From Roseateles sp. (GTDB taxonomy: Bacteria > Pseudomonadota > Gammaproteobacteria > Burkholderiales > Burkholderiaceae_C), in contig JAFALK010000062.1 of NCBI GenBank assembly GCA_019234295.1, positions 62,001-126,000 on the forward strand: a stretch of DNA of 64,000 bases, given 5' to 3'. Each line of letters opens with the position of its first letter. The stretch's first letter is position 1. Shown piece by piece: positions 27,365-35,383 of this stretch. Both the position numbers and the translations under genes were made by a program. The notes beneath the pieces were generated by a model that worked only from the letters and a program-made list of their open reading frames with translations, did no database searches and was not told the origin of the DNA.

Positions 27365-27840
27365 AGAAGCACTATGTACGGCAATGCCGAGTGGAGACGC
27401 CGCTGGGCCCCATGCTTGCCGTGCGAACCGCGCAGGGCCTCTCGGGGCTGTGGTTCGACGGACAGAGACACCATCCGGGCGAGATCGATGCGCCAACCGG
27501 TGACGATCCGCTCTTCGAGCAGTTGCGCCAGGCGCTGGCCGCCTACTTCGAAGGCCGCCCAGTGCCCACGCTGCCGCTGGACCCGCAAGGCACCGAGTTC
27601 CAGCGCGAGGTCTGGAGGGCCCTACTGAAGATCGCGCCGGGAGAGGTGGACAGCTATGGCTGCATCGCGGCGCGGCTGGGTCGGCCGAACGCGGCGCGGG
27701 CCCTGGGGGCTGCGGTTGGGCGCAATCCGATCTCCATTCTCATCCCTTGTCACCGCGTGCTCGGCAGCACCGGTGAAATGACGGGTTATGCCGGCGGCAT
27801 CGAACGCAAGAAGGCGCTGCTCGATCTTGAAGCCCACTGA
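27361..27840 (+). CDS. ogt: Methylated-DNA--[protein]-cysteine S-methyltransferase
   Basis: The 159-residue suicide repair protein removes O6-alkyl groups from guanine. The acceptor cysteine lies in ILIPCHRVLGSTGEMTGYAGG, and the DNA-binding HTH includes FQREVWRALLKIAPGEV and GRPNAARALGAAVGRNP. The gene starts within the preceding ada-alkA stop codon (ATGA). Together the two genes carry the activities that E. coli splits differently between Ada (sensor plus Ogt) and AlkA, giving a complete adaptive-response operon. Confidence 0.96.
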   Translation: MKKHYVRQCRVETPLGPMLAVRTAQGLSGLWFDGQRHHPGEIDAPTGDDPLFEQLRQALAAYFEGRPVPTLPLDPQGTEFQREVWRALLKIAPGEVDSYGCIAARLGRPNAARALGAAVGRNPISILIPCHRVLGSTGEMTGYAGGIERKKALLDLEAH

Positions 27841-28711
27841 CTTCCTCCAGCTCATCCTCCTAGCTGCCATCTGGGGCGGCTCCTTTTTATTTATGCGCAT
27901 CGGCGCACACGACTTCGGGCCCGTGCCAATGACCTGCATCCGGGTCGGCCTGGCCAGCCTGGTCTTACTGCCCCTGCTGGCCTGGCGAGGCGGCTGGGCC
28001 GAGGTGCGTGCGAGCTGGCGCCAGATGCTGGTGCTGGGGCTGGTGAACACGGCCCTGCCATTCGCCCTTTTCGTCTACGCGGCGCTGTCCATCACCGCAG
28101 GCATGTCCAGCATCCTCAATGCCACCTCGCCCTTGTTCGGCGCGCTGGTGGCGGCCCTGTGGCTGGGCGAGAAGATCACGGCCGCGCGGGCCGTGGGCTT
28201 CCTGATCGCTTTCGGTGGCGTAGCGTATCTGGCCTGGGACCACGCCGAGTTCAAGCCCGGTGGCAGCGGCTGGGCCGTGGTGGCGTGCCTGGTGGCGGCG
28301 CTGTGCTACGGCGTGGCGGCCAGCTATACGCGCCGCTACGTCAAGGGCGTGCGACCGCTTGCGATTGCCAGCGGCAGCCTGGGGGCGGCCACCTTGTGGC
28401 TGCTTGTGCCGGCCGTGCGGCTGTGGCCGGCGGCTGCGCCGGCCCCGCAGTCCTGGCTGGCCGTGAGCTTGCTGGCGGTGCTGTGCACGGCGCTGGCCTA
28501 TCTCATCTACTTCCGCCTGATGCTGCGGGTGGGGCCCACGAACGCCATCGCGGTGACCTTCCTCAACCCGGTGTTCGCCGTGTTGTGGGGTAATGTCTTC
28601 TTGGGCGAGGCCTTGGAGCCGCGCATGCTCATGGGCTGCGCGGTCGTCCTGTTTGGAACGGCCTTGGGCCTGGGCGTGATCCGGTTCAGCCGCCTGGCGC
28701 TCCGATCTTGA
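27827..28711 (+). CDS. EamA/DMT-superfamily exporter
   Basis: The 294-residue inner-membrane protein has two EamA repeats and about 10 hydrophobic segments. AAIWGGSFLFMRIGAHDFGP is the classic first helix, and LNPVFAVLWGNVFLGEAL the repeat-2 signature. Substrate is unknown; family members export amino acids and metabolites. The TTG at 27827, inside ogt, gives the family-typical N-terminus LKPTDFLQL; an ATG at 27788 would add 13 residues. The overlap with ogt makes co-expression likely though no DNA-repair role is implied. Its last 26 bases overlap the convergent regulator gene. Confidence 0.86.
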   Translation: MKPTDFLQLILLAAIWGGSFLFMRIGAHDFGPVPMTCIRVGLASLVLLPLLAWRGGWAEVRASWRQMLVLGLVNTALPFALFVYAALSITAGMSSILNATSPLFGALVAALWLGEKITAARAVGFLIAFGGVAYLAWDHAEFKPGGSGWAVVACLVAALCYGVAASYTRRYVKGVRPLAIASGSLGAATLWLLVPAVRLWPAAAPAPQSWLAVSLLAVLCTALAYLIYFRLMLRVGPTNAIAVTFLNPVFAVLWGNVFLGEALEPRMLMGCAVVLFGTALGLGVIRFSRLALRS

Positions 28712-29837
28712 TCTTGCGATAGAGCGTGCTGCGGCCGATGCCGAGCTGGCGTGCAGCCATGGACAGATTGCCGGCGCAGGACTGCACGGCGGCTTCGATG
28801 GCATGGCGTTCAGCTTCGCGCAGCGTCGTCATGCGATCCTGACTTTGCCGCGGTGTCAGGGTCGCTGCGAGCGTGTAGGCGGCACGGGCACCCTCGGTTT
28901 CCTCGGGGAGCGTGATGGCCGTTGCCTCCGTACCGCCCGGCACGTAGCGCAGATGCCATTGCTCAGTGCCGCCGTTGCCCGGTCGGGGCACGACCACGGG
29001 GATCACCGTGTCTCGGGCCAGGTCGAGCAGGGCGGGGACTTGCGGACCCAGCAGGCCGCTCAGGCCATCTCTGCGCAGCCGCGTCATGCTGTCGCCGAGC
29101 AGTTCCATGGCGCGGCGGTCGGCGCCGAGCCAGCGTCCCTGCTCGTCGACGGCCAGGCGGCCTTCGGCTGGCGTGCCCAGCGCCCCGGCCATGGCGTGGA
29201 AATGCAGGCAGCCGTGGCGCGCGAAGCGATCGGTGAAGGCAGCCTGCTCGATCATGCGTGCGGCCATGCCGACCAGGGCCAGGCTGTGGTTGTGATAGCC
29301 ACGCCGCTCGGTCGCGATGCCGATGACACCGGTCAGGGCGCCCTTGTGATCGAGCAGGGGGGCTGCAACGCAGGAGAGGAAGTGCAGGGCGCGAAGGAAG
29401 TGCTCGGGGCCGTGAATGAGCGTGGGGCGCTCGTTCATCAGACAGGTGCCAATGGCATTCGTGCCGCGGCTGGCCTCGGACCAGTTGCCCCCGGGCATCA
29501 AGCCGACAGAGCGCACGCGCTCGATGAAACTGTTGTCGCCTGCCAGGTGCAGGACTACGCCGCTGGCATCGGCCAGCAGCACCAGCTGGCGCGCCGCACC
29601 GAGCTGCTCGACGAGCATGTCCATCAGCGGCGCGGCCTGGGCCAGCAGCCGCGCGTGACGTTCACGATGGGCTTGCAGCGGGCCCGCGGCCAGGGCGTCG
29701 GGCCCGATCGTCGATTGAGGGCACAGGCCGAAGGCGGCACTGCGTGCGTGAGAGGTGGCGATCGCCTGCACCTGTGCACCGTCGCCATGCAGGCGTTGCG
29801 CAGCCGCTGTGGCGGCCACGCCCTGCGATTGAACCAT
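28686..29837 (-). CDS. AcoR-like GAF/Fis regulator lacking the sigma-54 AAA+ domain
   Basis: The 383-residue protein begins like AcoR/acetoin-catabolism activators: a GAF region with LMPGGNWSEASRGTNAIGTCL and FLRALHFLSCVAAPLLDHKG (about 112-180), then a PAS-like segment (RLAVDEQGRWLGADRRAMELL), and ends with a Fis-type HTH (NLSMAARQLGIGRSTLYRKIK). The central AAA+ module is absent: I find no Walker A and no GAFTGA. It therefore probably acts with sigma-70, as a repressor or non-sigma-54 activator. The 200-base gap 29838-30037 upstream holds its promoter region; I see no gene there. Confidence 0.85.
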   Translation of the reverse strand: MVQSQGVAATAAAQRLHGDGAQVQAIATSHARSAAFGLCPQSTIGPDALAAGPLQAHRERHARLLAQAAPLMDMLVEQLGAARQLVLLADASGVVLHLAGDNSFIERVRSVGLMPGGNWSEASRGTNAIGTCLMNERPTLIHGPEHFLRALHFLSCVAAPLLDHKGALTGVIGIATERRGYHNHSLALVGMAARMIEQAAFTDRFARHGCLHFHAMAGALGTPAEGRLAVDEQGRWLGADRRAMELLGDSMTRLRRDGLSGLLGPQVPALLDLARDTVIPVVVPRPGNGGTEQWHLRYVPGGTEATAITLPEETEGARAAYTLAATLTPRQSQDRMTTLREAERHAIEAAVQSCAGNLSMAARQLGIGRSTLYRKIKIGAPGG

Positions 29838-30037
29838 CGCTGTCTCCCTTCATGTTCACGGGAACTCTTGCGGCGGCCCGCTGGAGGCCGTCTTCGTACT
29901 GCAAGCGCCGGAAAGTGCAGACCGGCGGGGACCCGGCGACTATCGCAAAGCCAGGCGCTCAGGACAATCGAGGGCAGACCCGGGTATCGCTCACATTGGC
30001 AGGGAGGCGGGGCGCCATTCGCACGCGCCGGGCGAGC

Positions 30038-32584
30038 TCAGCTATTGCTGGTGGCCCGGACTTCCTCAATGGTCGTGACGCCCGAAAGCACCTTCTCGAT
30101 GCCGTCTTGGCGCAGCGTGCGCATGCCTTGGCGCAAGGCGAATTGGGCGAGCTCCTCCGAACGCGCGCCGGTCTGGATCATGCGGCGAAGATCCTTGGAG
30201 ACGGTCAGCAATTCGTGGAGGGCGGCGCGACCCTTGAAGCCGCTCTTCTCGCATTTGGCGCAACCCTTGCAGTGGTAGCGCTGCAAGCGGCCGTCCTTGC
30301 CATGCGTCTGGGTCCATTGCGCGATCAGGGTCGCTCGATCGGGCTTGTCGTCGCCGTGGAAGACGTGGAGGTAGTCGTCGGCAAGCTCTTGGAGCGTGGC
30401 GTCGGGCAGCTCATCGGCTTCGCGGCAGTGCGTGCACATGCGCCGCACGAGGCGCTGCGCGATCACGGCCAGCAGCGAATCGGCGAAGTTGAACGGATCC
30501 ATGCCCATGTCCAGCAGCCGCGTGATGGTCTCGGCGGCGTTGTTCGTGTGCAGGGTCGAGAGCACGAGGTGACCGGTCAGCGAGGCTTCCACGGAAATCT
30601 CGGCGGTCTCTTCGTCGCGGATTTCGCCAACCATGATCACGTCCGGATCGGCGCGCAGGAAGGATCGCAGGGCCTTGGCGAAGGTCCAGTCGATCCTGGG
30701 ATTAACCTGGACCTGGCGCAGACCGGGCTGGGTGATTTCGATCGGATCCTCGGCCGTCCAGATCTTGCGCTCGGGCGTGTTGATGAAGCTGAGCGCCGAG
30801 TGCAGCGTGGTCGTCTTGCCCGAGCCCGTGGGGCCCACGCACAGCACCAGGCCGTAGGGGCGCGAGATGGCGTTCTTGAGCTCCGCAAGGTTGCGCGACG
30901 TGAGGCCTATCTGGTCCAGTGGTAGCGGCTTGCTCGAGGCGAGCAAACGCATCACGACGTCTTCCAAGCCGTTGTTGGTCGGGATGGTGGCCACGCGCAG
31001 TTCGAGGCGGTGCTGCGACGAGAACTTGGCGAAGTTGATCTTGCCGTCCTGGGGCTTGCGGCGCTCGGAGATGTCCAGGTCGCACATGATCTTGATGCGG
31101 GCGACCATGGCGTTGCGGTAGGTGTACGGCAGCTCGAGATAAGGCTGCATGACGCCGTCCTTGCGGAAGCGGATGCGCACCTTCTCCTTGCCGGGCTGGG
31201 TTTCGATGTGGATGTCGGAGGCGCCGATGCCGTGCGCCTCGCTGATCATGGTGTTGATCAGGCGCACGAGCGAGTTGTCGCTCTGCTCGATGGCCTGGTC
31301 GTCGTCGCGCTCGTCGTGCTCGACCTCGCGCTCCAGCGTCTCCATCAACTTGCCTGAGGTGTCGCTGTGGAAGTCGAGGCTGAAAGCGGGGAGATTCACG
31401 TCCCCGAACGCGACGGGTTCAGCGCCGAAGCGCTCGTAAGCCGTGGGGATCGCGAACTGCACCGAGCCGATCTTGGACAGCGTGGGCGTGACTTTGAGCT
31501 GGGAGATGAACTCGATTTCGTCGAGCGCGTCGCGTCGCGTCGGGTCCTCCATCGCGACGATCAGGCGTCCGTCGCGAAGCACCAGCGGCAGCACTTCCAG
31601 CCGCTTGGCCACGGCATAGGGCAGCTTGTTGACCGCGTCGGGCTCGACGGCGAAGTTGTCGACGTCGACGAGCGGGTAACCCATCTTGCGGGCCAGCGCC
31701 GACTGCAGGGCCTGGCGGCTGACCACGCCCTTGCGCACGAGCAACTCACCGAGCGGCACCGTGCGATCCAGGCGTTGCTGGGCGAGGGCATCGTCAAGCT
31801 GTTCCTGGTTGATGAGCTCCATGGCCAGCAGGGCCTCGCCGATGCGCACCATCGGCATGCGAGCCTGCTGCTCGATCGCCTGCATCAGCTGCTCGCCCGT
31901 GACCACTTGCTTGGCGACGAGGATGTCGCCCACGCGCCGCGAACGCAGGTTGGCCTGCTCGTTGGCGGCAGCCTCGACCTGCTCGGCCGTGGCCGCATGC
32001 TCCTTGACCAGCACGTCGCCGATGCGCTCGCCGATCTCGAATTGATCGAGCACCTCGGCCGGCACGAAGACGCGAAGCACCGAGTCGTCCGTTTTGGAGA
32101 CAGGCGGGAAAAGGAACAGGCCTAGACTGTCTTGCAGATGGCCGATGGTCACGCCGCGCAGTTCACCGCCGCCGACGAAGTTGAGCTTGAACTCGCTGCG
32201 AGGGCGATCGTCAATGCTCAGGGAATCCCCCGGCACTGCTTCCGCACGCGGCGCAGCCGGCACCGGGCGCAGTAGCTTGAGGGCTCGAAACTGAGTGAAT
32301 TTGAGCGGCACGGCGCTGCGCGCCGGGGGGACGTTGACGTGGGCCAGGCGCTCGTTGGGCGCGATCAGGATGACGTGGCCGCCGCTGCGGCTGTTGTTCA
32401 GGCCGAGGATCTCGCAGGGCTCCGGCGCCATCTGCAGGGTGGGTTGCGCATAAGCCGCATAGGGCGGAGTCGGCCAGCGGAAATCGGCCGCGGGCTCCTG
32501 CGTCACTGTCGCCGCCCTGGGTTTGGCGGCCGGACGGTCTTCAGGCGCATCCAGCGTCCAGTTCAAAGGGGACAGGTCGGGCAT
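30038..32584 (-). CDS. GspE/PilB-family ATPase with four MshE-like repeats
   Basis: The 848-residue secretion/pilus-type ATPase has N-terminal residues 1-185 that are unusual. Four motifs RIGDVLV, RVGDILV, RIGEALL and PLGELLV begin at residues 187, 217, 247 and 277, exactly 30 apart, each continuing into a helix with a Q/K-rich end; they resemble the c-di-GMP-binding MshEN motif. The ATPase core follows: Walker A GPTGSGKT 584-591, Asp box AEDPIE 611-616, Walker B near 646-657, and zinc cysteines C717/C720 and C772/C775/C778. The start at 32584 has GGAG upstream. No other pilus or type II secretion gene is adjacent. Confidence 0.9.
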   Translation of the reverse strand: MPDLSPLNWTLDAPEDRPAAKPRAATVTQEPAADFRWPTPPYAAYAQPTLQMAPEPCEILGLNNSRSGGHVILIAPNERLAHVNVPPARSAVPLKFTQFRALKLLRPVPAAPRAEAVPGDSLSIDDRPRSEFKLNFVGGGELRGVTIGHLQDSLGLFLFPPVSKTDDSVLRVFVPAEVLDQFEIGERIGDVLVKEHAATAEQVEAAANEQANLRSRRVGDILVAKQVVTGEQLMQAIEQQARMPMVRIGEALLAMELINQEQLDDALAQQRLDRTVPLGELLVRKGVVSRQALQSALARKMGYPLVDVDNFAVEPDAVNKLPYAVAKRLEVLPLVLRDGRLIVAMEDPTRRDALDEIEFISQLKVTPTLSKIGSVQFAIPTAYERFGAEPVAFGDVNLPAFSLDFHSDTSGKLMETLEREVEHDERDDDQAIEQSDNSLVRLINTMISEAHGIGASDIHIETQPGKEKVRIRFRKDGVMQPYLELPYTYRNAMVARIKIMCDLDISERRKPQDGKINFAKFSSQHRLELRVATIPTNNGLEDVVMRLLASSKPLPLDQIGLTSRNLAELKNAISRPYGLVLCVGPTGSGKTTTLHSALSFINTPERKIWTAEDPIEITQPGLRQVQVNPRIDWTFAKALRSFLRADPDVIMVGEIRDEETAEISVEASLTGHLVLSTLHTNNAAETITRLLDMGMDPFNFADSLLAVIAQRLVRRMCTHCREADELPDATLQELADDYLHVFHGDDKPDRATLIAQWTQTHGKDGRLQRYHCKGCAKCEKSGFKGRAALHELLTVSKDLRRMIQTGARSEELAQFALRQGMRTLRQDGIEKVLSGVTTIEEVRATSNS

Positions 32585-32779
32585 CAAGTTCTCCGGCGGC
32601 CCTTTTTGCCGCAGCAATGAGACTGTAATTGGAAACCACTCATATAACGGCCTGTTTACCCCAGGGCGGTGCATGAACAACGGCACGTCCTGGCGTCAAT
32701 TCGGCTGATTCGTGGCGCGATGTGCACAGCTGAATCGACCCGCAAGAGGCGCCTGCTGTCGGCACGCTTGCACGCTCGC

Positions 32780-32971
32780 TCACTCCTCGCAGTAGCGCCG
32801 CCACCTCTCGCCGGCCTTTTCCATCAGCTTGAGCTGGCGGGTGAAGGCCACGCAGTACTTGCAGATCCACAGGTGCAGGCGCACGGCCACCCGGTCCGAC
32901 AGGGGCAGCGGCTGCTCCAGCGCTTGCAGCGCCAGATGAGTGACTTCGCGGCAGGTACGCTTGAGCTTCAT
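32780..32971 (-). CDS. Zinc-finger (ZAS/zf-HC2) anti-sigma factor
   Basis: The 63-residue protein has the zinc-binding anti-sigma signature: H33-x3-C37-x2-C40 in HLWICKYC, with an upstream CREVTHLALQALEQ helix. It has no membrane segment, so it is a soluble, possibly redox- or metal-sensing anti-sigma. It overlaps the sigma gene stop by ATGA, the usual operon arrangement. The gap to the GspE gene (32585-32779, 195 bases) shows nothing else coding. Confidence 0.85.
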   Translation of the reverse strand: MKLKRTCREVTHLALQALEQPLPLSDRVAVRLHLWICKYCVAFTRQLKLMEKAGERWRRYCEE

Positions 32972-33516
32972 GGGGCAGAGAACCAGTTGAGCTGCAGGCA
33001 TTCGCGCAGACGCAGACGCGCGCGGTGCAGCATGACCCACAGATTGGTCGGGCTGATGGACAAAAGCTTACAGACCTCATCGGTATCGAGCTCTAGCCAC
33101 TCACGCATCATGAATAGGCGCCCTTGTTGGCCAGGCAACTGGTCCACACAGGCCTCGAGCACGCGCATGAAATCGACCTGGGCCAGGGTCTGTTCGGGGT
33201 TACCCCAATCTTGCGGCGGCTCGCGCCAGTGGCCGTCCGGCCGGAAGAGCGACTCGTCCAGATCCTCGCCGTCCTCAGCCGTCATCGACATTTCGCGGCT
33301 GTTGCGGCGAACCTGATCCACGAGCTTGTGCTTGAGGATGCCGATCAGCCAGGACTTGAGCTGGGAGCGGCCGGCAAAGCTCTGCGGCTTCTCGAGCGCG
33401 GCCAGAAGGGTCTCGGACACTGCATCCTCGGCCCAGGCGCTGTTGCGCAGCTGGAGCTGGGCGTACTTCATCAGTTGGGGGCGTAGCGATTCGAGCTCGG
33501 CGGCGAATGAATTCAT
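32968..33516 (-). CDS. ECF-type RNA polymerase sigma factor
   Basis: The 182-residue group IV sigma factor shows region 2 as QLRNSAWAEDAVSETLLAAL and SFAGRSQLKSWLIGILKHKL, and region 4 as CKLLSISPTNLWVMLHRARL. It ends with a typical LRECL. The linker is longer than usual and acidic (TAEDGEDLDESL). It is divergent from the DUF2282-DUF692-DUF2063-DoxX operon and paired with a zinc-finger anti-sigma, an arrangement seen for ECF factors controlling DUF692-type operons. It is likely to drive that operon and perhaps itself. Confidence 0.93.
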   Translation of the reverse strand: MNSFAAELESLRPQLMKYAQLQLRNSAWAEDAVSETLLAALEKPQSFAGRSQLKSWLIGILKHKLVDQVRRNSREMSMTAEDGEDLDESLFRPDGHWREPPQDWGNPEQTLAQVDFMRVLEACVDQLPGQQGRLFMMREWLELDTDEVCKLLSISPTNLWVMLHRARLRLRECLQLNWFSAP

Positions 33517-33528
33517 TTGGCCGCGAGT

Positions 33529-33556
33529 GTAAGGATCCCACAGGCTCTTGCGACTT
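33529..33556 (+). promoter_or_regulatory. Candidate ECF promoter of the bufferin-type operon
   Basis: GTAAGG (33529-33534) and CGACTT (33551-33556) are separated by exactly 16 bases. As I recall, SigF-type ECF factors that control related operons in Caulobacter use a GTAAC-like -35 and CGA-like -10 with 16-base spacing, so this is the best candidate in the divergent gap. The leader would be about 75 bases. TTCATCCC is tandemly duplicated at 33611-33626 just before the RBS. Confidence 0.5.
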
Positions 33557-33639
33557 CAGCGGCGTCGGCAGATCATGCCGCACTTCTTCAACCCTTGATT
33601 GCTTCCTACCTTCATCCCTTCATCCCACAGGAGATTCCT

Positions 33640-33924
33640 ATGCAACACAAGCAAATCCTCGCCTCCGGTCTTGCCGCCGCTCTCGCCCTTGGTTTCGTCG
33701 CCCAAGCCCAGGCCGATGACAAGGCCCCCAAGGAAAAGTGCTACGGGATCGCCAAGGCGGGCCAGAACGACTGCTCCAACATCAGCGGCAGCCACTCCTG
33801 CGCCGGCCAGGCCAAGGCCGACAACGCCGCCGACGACTGGAAGTTCGTCGCCAAGGGCAGTTGCAAGTCCGCAGGCGGCCTCTCGGCCGACGAAGCCAAG
33901 GCCAAGCTGAAGACCAAGAAGTAA
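33640..33924 (+). CDS. DUF2282 secreted cysteine peptide (bufferin-like RiPP precursor, BufA1 type)
   Basis: The 94-residue precursor has a signal peptide to about residue 25 (ending AQAQA) and a mature part with four cysteines: C34 in [14 protein letters not shown]45, C54 in SHSCAGQAK and C75 in GSCKSAGG. These are the conserved DUF2282 positions. In characterised bufferins, DUF692 enzymes modify such cysteines to give copper-chelating groups and the peptide is exported to the periplasm; that this holds here is inference. RBS AGGAGA lies seven bases before the ATG. The TAA shares one base with the ATG of the DUF692 gene. Confidence 0.9.
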   Translation: MQHKQILASGLAAALALGFVAQAQADDKAPKEKCYGIAKAGQNDCSNISGSHSCAGQAKADNAADDWKFVAKGSCKSAGGLSADEAKAKLKTKK

Positions 33925-34727
33925 TGGCCGGCATCGGCTGGCGCCAGCCGCATTACGAACCGCTGCTGCGCGACCGGCCGGCGCTGGACTTCATCGAGGT
34001 CCACTCGGAGAACTTCTTCGCCGAGGGCGGTGCGGCTTTAGCCGTACTCATGCAGGGGCGCGAGCTGTACCCCGTCAGCTTGCACGGCGTGGGTTTGTCG
34101 CTGGGCTCGGCTGCCGGTCTGGATGCACGGCACCTGGAGCGGCTGGCCCGGCTGGTCGAGCGGGTGGAGCCGATGCAGGTTTCGGACCACGCGAGCTTTG
34201 CACGCATCGGTTCGGGCCTGCATGCGGCCGATCTACTGCCCATCGCCTACGATGACGACAGTCTGGCCCTGATGGTGCGCCATGTGGGCCAGGTGCAGGA
34301 GCGTCTGCGGCGGCCCATTTTGGTGGAGAACATCAGCGCCTACCTGGGCTGGCAGAGCGACTCGATGGCGGAGCCGGAGTTCTTCAACGCCCTGTGCAAG
34401 CGAAGCGGTTGCGGCCTGCTGCTCGATGTGAACAACCTCGTTGTGAATGCGCGCAATCTGGGCTTGCAAGCACAAGCCGCGACGGCGGCTGCCTGCGCCT
34501 GGGTTGATCAACTGGTGGACGGCATCGTTGGCGAGATTCATCTCGCGGGCCATGCCGAACTACCCGGCGTCGTGATCGACGACCATGGCAGCCGTGTGTC
34601 GGAAGCCGTGTGGCAGGTTTATCGTCACGCACGGCAGAGATTCGCGGCGGCGCCGGCCCTGGTCGAATGGGATACCGACGTCCCGGCGCTCGAGGTCTTG
34701 CTGGACGAGGCGGGGAGGGCCGCATGA
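33924..34727 (+). CDS. DUF692 multinuclear non-heme iron oxidase (BufB/MNIO type)
   Basis: The 267-residue TIM-barrel-like enzyme has the conserved metal-ligand candidates of DUF692: EVHSENF (E25, E29), H54 in [10 protein letters not shown]88-H89 in SDHASF, E135-N136 in VENISAY, D168 in [10 protein letters not shown]206/H210 in EIHLAGH, H221 in DDHGS, and E248. The family installs oxidative modifications on peptide cysteines using a mixed-valent iron centre. Start overlaps the DUF2282 stop and the stop overlaps the DUF2063 start, so precursor, enzyme and partner are translationally coupled. Confidence 0.93.
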   Translation: MAGIGWRQPHYEPLLRDRPALDFIEVHSENFFAEGGAALAVLMQGRELYPVSLHGVGLSLGSAAGLDARHLERLARLVERVEPMQVSDHASFARIGSGLHAADLLPIAYDDDSLALMVRHVGQVQERLRRPILVENISAYLGWQSDSMAEPEFFNALCKRSGCGLLLDVNNLVVNARNLGLQAQAATAAACAWVDQLVDGIVGEIHLAGHAELPGVVIDDHGSRVSEAVWQVYRHARQRFAAAPALVEWDTDVPALEVLLDEAGRAA

Positions 34728-35383
34728 ACCGCCAGGCGCAGCAGGGCTTGCTCGTCGAGGCCATTCTCGGCCGCGCCGAACCCTCGGGACTGCGCTGCCT
34801 GCCCGGCATCGAAGGCGGCGAGGCGCGCGCCCTGCAGGCCTACCGGGGCAATGCCAAGGCCTTGGCTGCGCGTGCCTTGGGCAGTGCCTATCCGCGCTTG
34901 CTCGAGGAATTGGGCGAGGCGCAGTTCGGTGCCATGGCCTGGGCCTTCTGGCGTGCGCATCCGCCCGTCAGCGGTGACATGGCCGACTGGGGCGACGCAC
35001 TGGCCGGTTTTTTGCAGGCTCAACCGGGCATGGAAGAGCGGCTCGTCGACGAAGCCCGGCTCGACTGGGCCCTGCACGAGGCGGCTCGCGCGGCAGACGC
35101 GGTCTTCGACGGCGATTCGCTGGCCTTGCTGGGAAGTGGCGATCCGGCTCGCCTGCGGCTCAGGCTGCGGCCTGGCACCGCAGTGCTCGGACGGCGCATC
35201 GTGTGGCGCAGCGGCTGGCGAGCCTTGCACGAGGAACTGGACGACTCGGCGGCGCGCTTCATGCAGGCACAGCTCGACGGGGCGAGTCTGGTCGATTCAA
35301 TGGAAGAGGGCTTCGATTTCGGGGCCTGGCTGCAGCAGGCGCTGCGCCAAGGCTGGCTGATCGGAGCGGAGGAAATTCAATGA
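34724..35383 (+). CDS. DUF2063 partner protein (BufC type)
   Basis: The 219-residue protein has an N-terminal helical domain with [23 protein letters not shown], which is the DUF2063 signature (YRxN...AL...YP), and a C-terminal region with [11 protein letters not shown] and [15 protein letters not shown]2063 proteins act as the recognition partner of DUF692 oxidases in RiPP maturation. The ATG at 34724 lies in an ATGA overlap with the DUF692 gene; longer frames run inside that gene. It overlaps the DoxX gene by four bases as well. Confidence 0.88.
   Translation: MNRQAQQGLLVEAILGRAEPSGLRCLPGIEGGEARALQAYRGNAKALAARALGSAYPRLLEELGEAQFGAMAWAFWRAHPPVSGDMADWGDALAGFLQAQPGMEERLVDEARLDWALHEAARAADAVFDGDSLALLGSGDPARLRLRLRPGTAVLGRRIVWRSGWRALHEELDDSAARFMQAQLDGASLVDSMEEGFDFGAWLQQALRQGWLIGAEEIQ

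Noticed and set aside
28803-30278. 491-codon plus-strand frame opposite the AcoR-like regulator
   Set aside because: Runs across the regulator, its promoter and into the GspE gene; the regulator has clear GAF and HTH motifs.
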